Positions 18,274 through 25,747 of a DNA stretch of 64,000 bases are shown here, in pieces. The notes under the pieces are model-generated. The model worked only from the letters and a program-made list of their open reading frames with translations, did no database searches and had not been told where the DNA came from. The position numbers were made by a program, and so were the translations under genes. The stretch's first letter is position 1, and each line of letters starts with the position of its first letter. The stretch covers positions 930,001-994,000 of the forward strand of contig NZ_QWDC01000001.1 in the NCBI RefSeq assembly GCF_003432115.1. Reading direction: 5' to 3'. This DNA comes from Mucilaginibacter conchicola. GTDB lineage: Bacteria; Bacteroidota; Bacteroidia; Sphingobacteriales; Sphingobacteriaceae.

Positions 18274-18333
18274 TTACAACAAAGCCAATAACAAACAACA
18301 GATATAAAAACATTTAAAATATAAAAGACAATC

Positions 18334-18543
18334 ATGAAAAAGTTCATCATAGCAGCAGCAGTAGTTTTATCAACAGGTTTATCAGTAGCTAACGCAACCA
18401 TCACTAAAAAAGATATCGGTACCGCTGATTCAACCAAAAAAGACATTGGTACTGCTGATACTAAGAAAGACATCGGTACTGCTGATACCAAAAAAGACAT
18501 TGGCACTGCAGATACTAAAAAAGATATCGGTACTGCTGACTAA
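18334..18543 (+). CDS. GTAD array peptide 5: secreted peptide with five tandem KKDIGTAD repeats
   Basis: The 69-residue product has a 21-residue Sec signal (ending SVANA). The mature chain of 48 residues is nothing but five KKDIGTAD units joined by T or ST. It begins TITKKDIGTAD, which differs from the five copies that follow. Each unit has two Lys and two Asp and so no net charge. The mature peptide is expected to be soluble and unstructured or repetitive. Synonymous differences between the nonapeptide codons show some age. Confidence 0.85.
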   Translation: MKKFIIAAAVVLSTGLSVANATITKKDIGTADSTKKDIGTADTKKDIGTADTKKDIGTADTKKDIGTAD

Positions 18544-18621
18544 TTATCGCAACCACAGCCTTATTCCAAAACAAGAGATTTCAATTAACAACAGATATAA
18601 AAACATTCAAAATATAACAAC

Positions 18622-18834
18622 ATGAAAAAGTTCATCATAGCAGCAGCAGTAGTTTTATCAACAGGTTTATCAGTAGCTAACGCAGCAACAGGCACTAAAA
18701 AAGACATTGGCACTGCAGACGTAACCAAAAAAGATATCGGCACTGCTGACACTAAGAAAGACATAGGTACTGCTGATACCAAAAAAGACATTGGCACTGC
18801 AGATACTAAAAAAGATATCGGTACTGCTGACTAA
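18622..18834 (+). CDS. GTAD array peptide 6: secreted five-repeat peptide
   Basis: The 70-residue product has a 21-residue signal, then ATG-TKKDIGTAD-V-TKKDIGTAD followed by three more TKKDIGTAD units. The DNA of this gene and about 80 nt of its leader are identical to the next copy at an offset of 291 bp. It has an A-rich leader without Shine-Dalgarno, as expected in Bacteroidota. Confidence 0.85.
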   Translation: MKKFIIAAAVVLSTGLSVANAATGTKKDIGTADVTKKDIGTADTKKDIGTADTKKDIGTADTKKDIGTAD

Positions 18835-18912
18835 TTATCGCAACCACAGCCTTATTCCAAAACAAGAGATTTCAATTAACAACAGATATAAAAACATTCA
18901 AAATATAACAAC

Positions 18913-19125
18913 ATGAAAAAGTTCATCATAGCAGCAGCAGTAGTTTTATCAACAGGTTTATCAGTAGCTAACGCAGCAACAGGCACTAAAAAAGACATTG
19001 GCACTGCAGACGTAACCAAAAAAGATATCGGCACTGCTGACACTAAGAAAGACATAGGTACTGCTGATACCAAAAAAGACATTGGCACTGCAGATACTAA
19101 AAAAGATATCGGTACTGCTGACTAA
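18913..19125 (+). CDS. GTAD array peptide 7: secreted five-repeat peptide (identical to peptide 6)
   Basis: The protein and coding DNA are identical to those of the gene at 18622-18834. Identity continues upstream through the whole leader. Downstream it breaks about 25 nt past the stop. The copy therefore stems from a very recent duplication or from gene conversion. Confidence 0.85.
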   Translation: MKKFIIAAAVVLSTGLSVANAATGTKKDIGTADVTKKDIGTADTKKDIGTADTKKDIGTADTKKDIGTAD

Positions 19126-19201
19126 TTATCGCAACCACAGCCTTATTCCACAATAACAAATAGCATTAACAACAAATAACAATCCCCCAATAAAAGACAA
19201 C

Positions 19202-19414
19202 ATGAAAAAGTTCATTATAGCAGCAGCAGTAATTTTATCAACAGGTTTATCAGTAGCTAACGCAGCAACAGGCACTAAAAAAGACATCGGCACTGCAGAC
19301 GTAACCAAAAAAGATATCGGTACTGCTGACACTAAAAAAGACATAGGTACTGCTGATACCAAAAAAGACATTGGCACCGCAGATACTAAAAAAGATATCG
19401 GTACTGCTGACTAA
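19202..19414 (+). CDS. GTAD array peptide 8: secreted five-repeat peptide
   Basis: The product differs from peptides 6 and 7 only by Val11 to Ile in the signal sequence. Several synonymous changes occur in the repeat region. Its upstream spacer is of a second type (containing AATAACAAATAGCATTAAC) shared with the gene at 19784 and not with its nearest neighbours. Confidence 0.85.
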   Translation: MKKFIIAAAVILSTGLSVANAATGTKKDIGTADVTKKDIGTADTKKDIGTADTKKDIGTADTKKDIGTAD

Positions 19415-19488
19415 TTATCACCGCAGCCTTATTCCACAACAAAAGATTTCAATAACAACAGATATAAAAACATTCAAAATATAACAAC

Positions 19489-19701
19489 ATGAAAAAGTTC
19501 ATCATAGCAGCAGCAGTAGTTTTATCAACAGGTTTATCAGTAGCTAACGCAGCAACAGGCACTAAAAAAGACATTGGCACTGCAGACGTAACCAAAAAAG
19601 ATATCGGCACTGCTGACACTAAGAAAGACATAGGTACTGCTGATACCAAAAAAGACATTGGCACTGCAGATACTAAAAAAGATATCGGTACTGCTGACTA
19701 A
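19489..19701 (+). CDS. GTAD array peptide 9: secreted five-repeat peptide
   Basis: The protein is identical to peptides 6 and 7 (Val11 form). Its leader is the first type with small deletions relative to the copies at 18541 and 18832. Together with the next gene it repeats the two-gene pattern formed by peptides 7 and 8. Confidence 0.85.
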   Translation: MKKFIIAAAVVLSTGLSVANAATGTKKDIGTADVTKKDIGTADTKKDIGTADTKKDIGTADTKKDIGTAD

Positions 19702-19783
19702 TTATCGCAACCACAGCCTTATTCCACAATAACAAATAGCACTAACACAACAAATAACAATACCCCTAACAAGACATAACAAC

Positions 19784-19996
19784 ATGAAAAAGTTCATTAT
19801 AGCAGCAGCAGTAATTTTATCAACAGGTTTATCAGTAGCTAACGCAGCAACAGGCACTAAAAAAGACATTGGCACCGCAGATGTAACCAAAAAAGATATT
19901 GGTACTGCTGATACAAAGAAAGACATAGGTACCGCTGATACCAAAAAAGACATTGGCACTGCAGATACTAAAAAAGATATCGGTACTGCTGACTAA
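19784..19996 (+). CDS. GTAD array peptide 10: secreted five-repeat peptide
   Basis: The protein has the Ile11 form, as in peptide 8, with the second leader type. It lies 582 bp from peptide 8, matching the 576-bp distance between peptides 7 and 9. This supports a two-gene duplication. The five TKKDIGTAD units are unchanged at protein level. Confidence 0.85.
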   Translation: MKKFIIAAAVILSTGLSVANAATGTKKDIGTADVTKKDIGTADTKKDIGTADTKKDIGTADTKKDIGTAD

Positions 19997-20036
19997 TTGT
20001 TTCCCGTACTACTATATATAATAAGATATACTCTAC

Positions 20037-20213
20037 ATGAAAAAGATAATCATAGCAGCAGCATTAGTTTTAACTTCGGCCGTTACAGCATATTCACTAT
20101 CAAACAAAAATGATAGCGCACAAAAAACGGTTAACGCCAAAGAAGAGATCAGCAACCTTAAGGTAAAAGTTACCTCTGCTACTCCTAAATCAGACATTGC
20201 TACCGCCGACTAA
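20037..20213 (+). CDS. GTAD array peptide 11: 58-aa secreted peptide ending PKSDIATAD
   Basis: The last member runs ATG 20037 to TAA 20213. It has an MKKIIIAAALVLTS signal with cleavage near TAYS. A unique Lys/Ala/Asn/Val spacer follows, and the terminus is the most diverged form of the motif, KSDIATAD. Position, signal and terminal T-A-D mark it as a family member without internal repeats. Confidence 0.65.
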   Translation: MKKIIIAAALVLTSAVTAYSLSNKNDSAQKTVNAKEEISNLKVKVTSATPKSDIATAD

Positions 20214-20236
20214 TTAAGGGCGACCTACATAAATAA

Positions 20237-20266
20237 AAATGCCCCGTTGTTTTGAACGAGGCATTT
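20237..20266 (-). terminator. Hairpin terminator between the peptide array and the converging lipoprotein gene
   Basis: A 12-bp stem (20237-20248 with 20255-20266) encloses a 6-nt loop. One position is C-A on the plus strand and G-U on the minus-strand RNA, and the minus-strand product is followed by a T-rich tract. It therefore fits best as the end of the reverse-strand gene at 20299 but may also stop transcription of the array. Confidence 0.6.
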
Positions 20267-20298
20267 GAGAAAGCCGCAAGGCCCATAGTAACTTTTAC

Positions 20299-20805
20299 TT
20301 ACAATGCCGGTTTACCAGCTGTTTTAAATTGACTGCAATTATCCAGCTTATATATTAAGGTATATCCGGCAGTTTCATCAGTAACCTGCCTGCCGTCTGC
20401 AGCATTAACCTTAAGTGGTTTTTGGGCCAGTTCCTGGGCCGATAATTTAAAGGCTACATTAATTGAATCTTTCATCCCCTCTTGCATAAAGCTCCAAACA
20501 GCTTTTATTTCGTCGCCGGTTATTGTACCGTTTAAGGTGCCTTTACGGCTATCCTTTTCTTTTGGCAACCATTTCATTTCGCCGGTTACTTTGCCACTCT
20601 TTAATAATAGGTGTACAGCTGTAGTATCCTGGTTACTTGTACCCTCGGTGTGTATAAAGCAATAATCCATATCCTGGGCGGGTGCTTTCATCCCAGATGT
20701 TGCGGCGGTATCACCGGTGGCAGTTGCGGTTGTATCAGCTTTTTTATCGCCATTGCCGGCACATGAGGCCAGTGCAAGCGCACATATAATTACATAAGGT
20801 TTCAT
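20299..20805 (-). CDS. Putative lipoprotein, function unknown
   Basis: The 168-residue protein has a lipobox LASC (12-15). A low-complexity Thr/Ala/Gly linker (20-40) follows, then a beta-rich domain (about 45-165) with YCFIHTEGTSNQDTTAVHLLLKSGKVTGEMKWLP. Similar short lipoproteins with a Thr-rich linker are common in Sphingobacteriaceae and have no assigned role. It converges on the peptide array and is divergent to the acetyltransferase gene. Confidence 0.7.
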   Translation of the reverse strand: MKPYVIICALALASCAGNGDKKADTTATATGDTAATSGMKAPAQDMDYCFIHTEGTSNQDTTAVHLLLKSGKVTGEMKWLPKEKDSRKGTLNGTITGDEIKAVWSFMQEGMKDSINVAFKLSAQELAQKPLKVNAADGRQVTDETAGYTLIYKLDNCSQFKTAGKPAL

Positions 20806-20869
20806 TTGCCCTGTTTTGTTTGTTTATCTTACAACAGCAATAGTTATCAAATGTTCGCCAACGTTATTT

Positions 20870-21424
20870 ATGCAAAACATCAACCTCAAATATCTGCCCA
20901 CCATACGCACGCCGAACATAACCCTGCGACCAATAAATATTAATGATGCAGAACAGTTGTATAAGTTAAGGAAAGATCCCAAGATAATGCGCTACATAGA
21001 CAGGCCATTAATGGAGTCGATTGATGACGCCGGTAAACTCATCAATCTGATACTTGATCTGCAACAACGCCACGAGGCTGCCATGTGGGCTATTACTTTG
21101 CCCGGAGATGAGGACATGATAGGTAACATCGGCTTTTGGGAAGTTACGCCCGAGCATTACAGATCTGAGATTGGTTATATGCTATCTCCCCAATACCAGG
21201 GCAGGGGCATTATGAGCGCCGCTATCAAAGAAATAACAAAAGTTGGTTTTAAAACACTGGGCTTCCATTCTATTGCAGCAAATGTAAACCCGCATAATCA
21301 GGCATCTATTAAACTGCTCAAAAATGCTGGTTTTGTGCAAGAAGCCTACTTTAAAGAAAACTATTATTTCGAGGGGAAATTTCTGGATAGCATAGTCTTT
21401 AGCATAGTGGATAACAATAGTTGA
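20870..21424 (+). CDS. GNAT-family N-acetyltransferase (RimJ/RimL type)
   Basis: This is a 184-residue acetyl-CoA-dependent transferase. The family pattern is visible: an N-terminal TPNITLRPININDAEQLYKLR, the acetyl-CoA loop region GYMLSPQYQGRGIMSAAIKEI (Q/R-x-x-G-x-G/A as QGRGIM), and the C-terminal ANVNPHNQASIKLLKNAGF that is typical of RimJ/RimL. The frame opens 18 codons earlier. The ATG at 20870 fits homologue length and leaves a 64-nt gap to the divergent gene. Substrate (ribosomal protein, other amine or antibiotic) cannot be read. Confidence 0.85.
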   Translation: MQNINLKYLPTIRTPNITLRPININDAEQLYKLRKDPKIMRYIDRPLMESIDDAGKLINLILDLQQRHEAAMWAITLPGDEDMIGNIGFWEVTPEHYRSEIGYMLSPQYQGRGIMSAAIKEITKVGFKTLGFHSIAANVNPHNQASIKLLKNAGFVQEAYFKENYYFEGKFLDSIVFSIVDNNS

Positions 21425-21437
21425 ATGTGCTTTAAAA

Positions 21438-21468
21438 TTTGTTAGTTGGACATTTATCTATATATTGC
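21438..21468 (+). promoter_or_regulatory. Bacteroidota-type promoter of the small conserved protein gene
   Basis: TTTG (21438-21441) is followed after 19 nt by TATATTGC (21461-21468), one base off TAnnTTTG at its third-last position. The start of transcription would fall near 21475, leaving a leader of about 85 nt before the ATG at 21559. Confidence 0.5.
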
Positions 21469-21558
21469 CTTCGTTATGGCTTTAAGCATGCATTTTATGT
21501 GTAAGCTTAAGCAAAAACAGAATTAATACATTACTTACAGAAAACAAAAAACTTAAAC

Positions 21559-21774
21559 ATGGCAGCAAAAAGTGAAGGCGCAATTACCGCCTATTCAGTA
21601 AAAACCAAAACCAAGAACGTTCCAATGATCGATCCTGTGATCGATGTAAAATCAGGCAGATACATTGCTACCGGTACAGATGCAGCAGGCAACAAAATGG
21701 CTGCTATTATGGGCAAAGCTGCTGCTGAAGAGCATATCAAAAACGGCAACGCTAAAAAAGGCTCTGGCTGGTAA
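21559..21774 (+). CDS. Small conserved basic protein, function unknown
   Basis: The 71-residue soluble protein is Lys/Ala/Gly-rich with no signal (MAAKSEGAITAYSVKTKTKNVPM ... KNGNAKKGSGW). Codon use is strongly biased to a few synonymous codons. The gene has its own promoter-like boxes and a very strong terminator. That combination is typical of an abundant small protein, possibly nucleoid or ribosome associated, but nothing in the sequence proves this. Confidence 0.7.
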   Translation: MAAKSEGAITAYSVKTKTKNVPMIDPVIDVKSGRYIATGTDAAGNKMAAIMGKAAAEEHIKNGNAKKGSGW

Positions 21775-21791
21775 ATAATAATGATATTATT

Positions 21792-21824
21792 AAAAAAGCC
21801 TCACCAAATTGGTGAGGCTTTTTT
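21792..21824. terminator. Strong bidirectional terminator
   Basis: A perfect stem (GCCTCACC at 21798-21805 with its complement at 21811-21818) extends through A6/T6 flanks (21792-21797, 21819-21824). It separates the small basic protein gene from the converging CYTH gene and can end both transcripts. Confidence 0.9.
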
Positions 21825-21825
21825 G

Positions 21826-22293
21826 TTACCAGGTAGTATATGGTTTTACTGATAACAGCGCATTGGTATATCTGCTATCGTAACTTACCTCTTCAGCCAC
21901 CCAGTCGGGCTTTTCAAATGCCTCATCCTCTTTATCCAATTCAATCTCGGCTACGATAAGGCCCTGGTTAGCGCCTTCAAAAACATCAACTTCCCATAAA
22001 TGGCCGGCATAGTTAATATTGTAGCGTGTTTTCTCTAATGATGTTGTGGCAAACTCTTTTAGTATCTGCTCGCCATTAGCTTTTGGTATCTCATACTCAA
22101 ACTCGCTCCTGCTTATACCTTCGGCCGCTCCTTTTAGGGTAATGTAGGCGCTGGTATCAGTTACGCGGATGCGAACGGTACGTTTTTCTTCGTTTAAAAT
22201 ATAGCCTTGTTTGTATACATTACCTTTTGGCTTATTTACTTTGTCCCATTTATTATGGTCAACTAAAAACTTTCTTTCTATCTCGGTGCCCAT
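21826..22293 (-). CDS. CYTH-domain protein (triphosphate tunnel enzyme)
   Basis: This 155-residue single-domain enzyme of the CYTH superfamily binds triphosphorylated substrates with divalent metal. The N-terminal signature ExExK is complete (E4-I-E6-R-K8 in MGTEIERKFLV). Alternating Lys/Arg/Glu strands follow (RTVRIRVTD, SRSEFEYEIP, WEVDVFEG, IVAEIELDKEDE) that line the tunnel. Likely activity is inorganic triphosphatase. Adenylate cyclase of class IV is possible but usually longer. No partner gene is apparent nearby. Confidence 0.9.
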   Translation of the reverse strand: MGTEIERKFLVDHNKWDKVNKPKGNVYKQGYILNEEKRTVRIRVTDTSAYITLKGAAEGISRSEFEYEIPKANGEQILKEFATTSLEKTRYNINYAGHLWEVDVFEGANQGLIVAEIELDKEDEAFEKPDWVAEEVSYDSRYTNALLSVKPYTTW

Positions 22294-22336
22294 TGTCTCT
22301 TAATTTTTACAGTATCATTTTTTGCCTGTTTGCGTT

Positions 22337-22344
22337 CAAAACTA
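22337..22344 (-). promoter_or_regulatory. Candidate -7 box for the CYTH gene
   Basis: On the reverse strand these bases read TAGTTTTG, an exact match to TAnnTTTG, 44 nt upstream of the CYTH start codon. No good -33 TTTG is found at the expected distance, so the call is tentative. Confidence 0.35.
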
Positions 22345-22449
22345 AAGTTTTTAAACGTGCTAAAGTTAATGAAATGTTAAAACGGGCTTTGTTGAGGGTA
22401 AGCGCTTAAGGTAAATGTTTATATTAGCCCAGCTACATTTTATTGAGAT

Positions 22450-25170
22450 ATGAACCCTAAGAAATTTGCGTTGTTTTTGCTGTTGTGTGCCTGTTCAGTT
22501 TCAACCGCTTTTGCACAAAGAGATACCATTGGAGTAAGAACTATAGTTGCTAAAACCGCCCAGTATATTAACGCTTTCCCTTTTGAGAAAGTTTACCTGC
22601 ACCTTGATAAACCTTATTACACAGCAGGCGATACGATATGGTTTAAAGCTTATGTAACTATTGATAAACACCAGCCAACCGTATTAAGTAACGTTGTTTA
22701 CGTTGATATTGCCAACAGCAAAGATTCGTTAATAAAGATATTGAAGCTGCCGGTTGCAAACGGCGTAGCGCATGGCAATATACTTTTGCCTGCAAATATT
22801 TACCGCCAGGGCAACTACCATTTAAGGGCATATACCCAATATATGCGTAATTACGACCCTGATTACTACTTTAATAAAAACATCACCATTGGCAACTCCA
22901 TACAAGAAGGTATTAATGCCAATATTAAGTTTAAAAATGCTGGCACAAAACCAGTTGCCGAAATAAGTTATAAAGAAACCGGTGGAACCGCCATCAGTAA
23001 CAGAAGGGTTAACTGGAGTATAGCCAACGCCAACGGCGACGAAGTGGCAAAAGGTAAAGCCACAACAGATGCCAACGGCAACATATCTGTACCGCTTACC
23101 GAGGCAGCAAATATTAACCTGCAAAAAGCCACCCTGATAGCCAACCTGGAAACAGCAGATCGTAAAGAAAAACTTGACAGGTTTCCGTTACAGGGGGCAG
23201 CTACCCGGCACGATGTTCAATTTTTCCCGGAAGGTGGAGAGCTTACCCTGGGTGTAGGTTCTAAAATAGCCTTCAAAGCTATTGACGAAAGTGGGCTGGG
23301 TGCCGATATAAAAGGTACACTGGTTGATAATACGGGCGCTACCGTTGCTCAGTTGCAATCGCAGCATTTAGGTATGGGTGTATTTACACTTACACCAGAA
23401 GATGGCAAAACGTATAAAGCTAACATAACATTTGCAGATGGCTCAACAGCTTCTTATGATATGCCACGTATTAAGCCATCGGGCATAAGCCTTTCTATTA
23501 ATAATGCCGATGCCACCAATATAGCTTTAAAAATTACTGCCAACGAGCCGTATTTTAGCGCCAACCAGGGCAAGCTGTATTATATTTTAGCGCAAAGCGG
23601 TGGCGCCGTTTATTTTGCTGCCCAAACGGCTTTAAACGAAAAAACTGCTGTTTCTACCATCCCTAAAGAAAAATTCCCTACAGGTATTGTGCAATTTAGC
23701 CTGATGAGCGAGCGCGGTGTTATACTGGCAGAGCGTATAGTTTTTGTGCAACGTAATGATGCACTGAACATATCGCTCTCATCAGATAAAAAAACATATA
23801 CTACCCGCCAGAGGGTGCACCTGCAGGTAGCTGCTAAAAAAGGCATAGCACCGGTTGCCGGCGATTTTTCTATCTCTGTAGTTGATGAAAGTAAAGTACC
23901 TTTTGATGAGGAGAATGAGACCACCATCCTTTCAAACCTTTTGCTCACTTCAGATTTAAAAGGATATATCGAAAAACCTAATTACTATTTCCTCAGCAAA
24001 AACGCAAATGCATCAGCAGATCTTGATGTGCTGATGCTTACGCAAGGCTACCGCCGCATATCATACCGAAATATTATATTGAATAAGTTGCCGCAAATTA
24101 CCCTGCAGCCAGAGCAAAACGGACTTGAGCTTACCGGTATGCTGCGCAACAACTCGGGGATGCCTATCTCTCGCGGAAACCTGCGTATACAGATCCCATC
24201 AAAAAGGTTTGTAACCGAGACCTTCACCGATATGGAAGGAAACTTTAAAGTATCCAAACTGGATTACGCCGATTCGGCAGAGATTGTTCTTAATGCGCGT
24301 GGTAACGTAAACAGCCGCAACCTGGTTATATCTGTTAACGGCGATCCTTTTCAGCCGGCCACCAAAAATGTATACGGGCTTGATGAAATAACTAATATTG
24401 ACAGCGCTTTTAAAACCTTGCTGGTAAACAGTAAAAGGCAATATGATAATACGCATACCTTAAAAGAGGTAACTATTAAGGCAACATCATTGGTTAAAAA
24501 GCCAAGTTACAGGGATTATAGCATGCTTACGGGCCTGCCCGGCATGGCCGACCAAACACTTAACGGCGATAGGTTTAAAGACTGCCCTAACCTATTTGTT
24601 TGTTTACCCTCTAACCTGTTAGCAGTAACAGCGCAGGACAATAACCTTTATTTCAGTAAAAACATGTCAAACCCCAACAAATTACCTATACAGATATTTG
24701 TGAACGGTAAGGTGGTTGATTACCCATATCTTAACAGTATAGCGGGGCGCGATGTTGAAATAATTGAAATGTTTAAATCAGACGGAGTAAGCTCGATCAA
24801 CAAGAATTACCAGTCAGACGGTATTATATCTATCATCACCCGCAAACCGCCAAAAGGCGAAAAAATAACATTCCAGCAATTGCAGGATATGTTACCAAAA
24901 GGCAACGTGTTAAATTATAATGGTTTTGGTTACGCTGTTGCCAAAGAGTTTTATTCGCCTAAGTACGATGCACTTAAACAAGGCACTTTTGGCGGCGATC
25001 TGCGCAGTACCATTTACTGGAGCCCTAAGGTTAAAACTGATAAAGTTACGGGCGCTACCTCGGTAGATTTCTTTAATGCTGATGGCCGTGGTACCTACCG
25101 CGCCACTATTGAAGGTTTTGATGCCGAAGGAAATCTGGGTAGATATATTTACAGATATACGGTAAAGTAA
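22450..25170 (+). CDS. Large secreted macroglobulin-like (MG2) protein with plug-like C-terminal domain
   Basis: The 906-residue product has a signal peptide (about 1-22, ending TAFAQ). A first region (about 45-145) carries the MG2/alpha-2-macroglobulin pattern (FEKVYLHLDKPYYTAGDTIWFKAYV; NVVYVDI). Further beta-sandwich modules follow, with a carboxypeptidase-regulatory-like segment at about 560-620. Near the C-terminus lies a TonB-plug-like stretch (IQIFVNGKVVDYPYLNSIAGRDVEIIEMFK...GIISIITRKPP). The protein is probably at the outer membrane. Such proteins are common in Bacteroidota, without a known ligand. A 156-nt upstream gap separates it from the divergent CYTH gene. Confidence 0.75.
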   Translation: MNPKKFALFLLLCACSVSTAFAQRDTIGVRTIVAKTAQYINAFPFEKVYLHLDKPYYTAGDTIWFKAYVTIDKHQPTVLSNVVYVDIANSKDSLIKILKLPVANGVAHGNILLPANIYRQGNYHLRAYTQYMRNYDPDYYFNKNITIGNSIQEGINANIKFKNAGTKPVAEISYKETGGTAISNRRVNWSIANANGDEVAKGKATTDANGNISVPLTEAANINLQKATLIANLETADRKEKLDRFPLQGAATRHDVQFFPEGGELTLGVGSKIAFKAIDESGLGADIKGTLVDNTGATVAQLQSQHLGMGVFTLTPEDGKTYKANITFADGSTASYDMPRIKPSGISLSINNADATNIALKITANEPYFSANQGKLYYILAQSGGAVYFAAQTALNEKTAVSTIPKEKFPTGIVQFSLMSERGVILAERIVFVQRNDALNISLSSDKKTYTTRQRVHLQVAAKKGIAPVAGDFSISVVDESKVPFDEENETTILSNLLLTSDLKGYIEKPNYYFLSKNANASADLDVLMLTQGYRRISYRNIILNKLPQITLQPEQNGLELTGMLRNNSGMPISRGNLRIQIPSKRFVTETFTDMEGNFKVSKLDYADSAEIVLNARGNVNSRNLVISVNGDPFQPATKNVYGLDEITNIDSAFKTLLVNSKRQYDNTHTLKEVTIKATSLVKKPSYRDYSMLTGLPGMADQTLNGDRFKDCPNLFVCLPSNLLAVTAQDNNLYFSKNMSNPNKLPIQIFVNGKVVDYPYLNSIAGRDVEIIEMFKSDGVSSINKNYQSDGIISIITRKPPKGEKITFQQLQDMLPKGNVLNYNGFGYAVAKEFYSPKYDALKQGTFGGDLRSTIYWSPKVKTDKVTGATSVDFFNADGRGTYRATIEGFDAEGNLGRYIYRYTVK

Positions 25171-25224
25171 GTAGTTAATTACAAGCCAATTATTCATACA
25201 TTTAAGTGATTAAACCTAAATGTT

Positions 25225-25629
25225 ATGGATATTTCACAAATCAATTTTCCGGCTGTTTTGATAGCCGCATTATCCGGCTTTGCCGTTGGCGGTATTTGGT
25301 ACGCCCGTGCTGTTTTCGGCAACGCTTGGATGGCCGATAGCGGCCTCACTGCTGATGAGATCGAAAAAGGTAGCAAAGGCAAAATCTTTGGCTTTACTGC
25401 TTTCTTTTCGCTGCTAATGGCAGTTAACCTTGCCATGTTTTTGGCCGATGCAAAAACAGATGTAAGCTGGGGCGCAACTGCCGGCTTCCTCGCCGGCATC
25501 TGGACATTTAGCGCCATTGCCATCCACAGCCTGTTTGAGCTAAAAAGCTGGCGATTGATATTCATAAATGGTGGGTACAGCGTTGTTTCGCTTACGCTGA
25601 TGGGCGCTATTATAGGCCTTTGGCGCTGA
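25225..25629 (+). CDS. DUF1761 membrane protein
   Basis: The 134-residue protein has four hydrophobic helices (about 8-28, 50-72, 80-102, 110-132). The DUF1761 pattern is visible: a first helix with GFAVGGIWYARAVFGNAWM, then HSLFELKSWRLIFINGGYSV near the end. The family is a small integral membrane group with no known biochemical function. It starts 54 nt after the macroglobulin-like gene. Confidence 0.85.
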   Translation: MDISQINFPAVLIAALSGFAVGGIWYARAVFGNAWMADSGLTADEIEKGSKGKIFGFTAFFSLLMAVNLAMFLADAKTDVSWGATAGFLAGIWTFSAIAIHSLFELKSWRLIFINGGYSVVSLTLMGAIIGLWR

Positions 25630-25679
25630 TTATTGATATTTGTTAAAATTTTGTTTGTGCCGCGTAGTTAAATGACAGT

Positions 25680-25711
25680 TTTGTGAAGCACATTACCGAA
25701 CAATAGCTTTT
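25680..25711 (+). promoter_or_regulatory. Bacteroidota-type promoter of the aldo/keto reductase gene
   Basis: TTTG (25680-25683) is separated by 20 nt from TAGCTTTT (25704-25711), which differs from TAnnTTTG only in the last base. It lies 37 nt upstream of the ATG at 25748. Confidence 0.5.
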
Positions 25712-25747
25712 ACTTAGCGTTATTCATTATATCGTAAAACACTATTT

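Larger units (their letters stand above)
18475..19150 (+). repeat. Perfect 291-bp tandem duplication inside the array
   Basis: Bases 18475-18859 and 18766-19150 are identical at an offset of 291 bp, giving about 385 matching bases with no difference. The duplicated unit covers one gene and its leader. The breakpoint lies within repeated KKDIGTAD codons, as expected from unequal recombination between repeats. Confidence 0.85.
17469..20213 (+). repeat. Tandem multigene array of 11 export-signal micro-genes sharing a C-terminal GTAD motif
   Basis: Eleven successive same-strand genes are separated by 40-80 nt. Each has an export signal and a terminal x-[KS]-[DE]-[IV]-[GA]-T-A-D. Genes 1-4 and 11 carry one motif and genes 5-10 carry five. 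Gene-to-gene periods from gene 5 on are 288, 291, 289, 287 and 295 bp. No terminator or promoter was recognised inside the array, so one long transcript is the simplest reading. Confidence 0.8.

Noticed and set aside
18270..19959. Antisense reading frames (repeating MSFLVSAVP) opposite the small-peptide array
   Set aside because: They arise because the sense nonapeptide repeats leave the reverse strand free of stops. They have no consistent signal peptide and their repeats mirror the sense codons, so they are shadows.
18334..19996. CRISPR-like array because of short direct repeats
   Set aside because: The 27-bp repeats are contiguous, lie in frame within genes, have no unique spacers between them and no cas gene is near.
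17469..20213. Graspetide/microviridin-type precursor genes (Thr, Lys and Asp in each repeat)
   Set aside because: No ATP-grasp ligase or cyclodehydratase is in the window, and Sec or lipoprotein signals are not usual leaders of that class. Kept only as a remote possibility.
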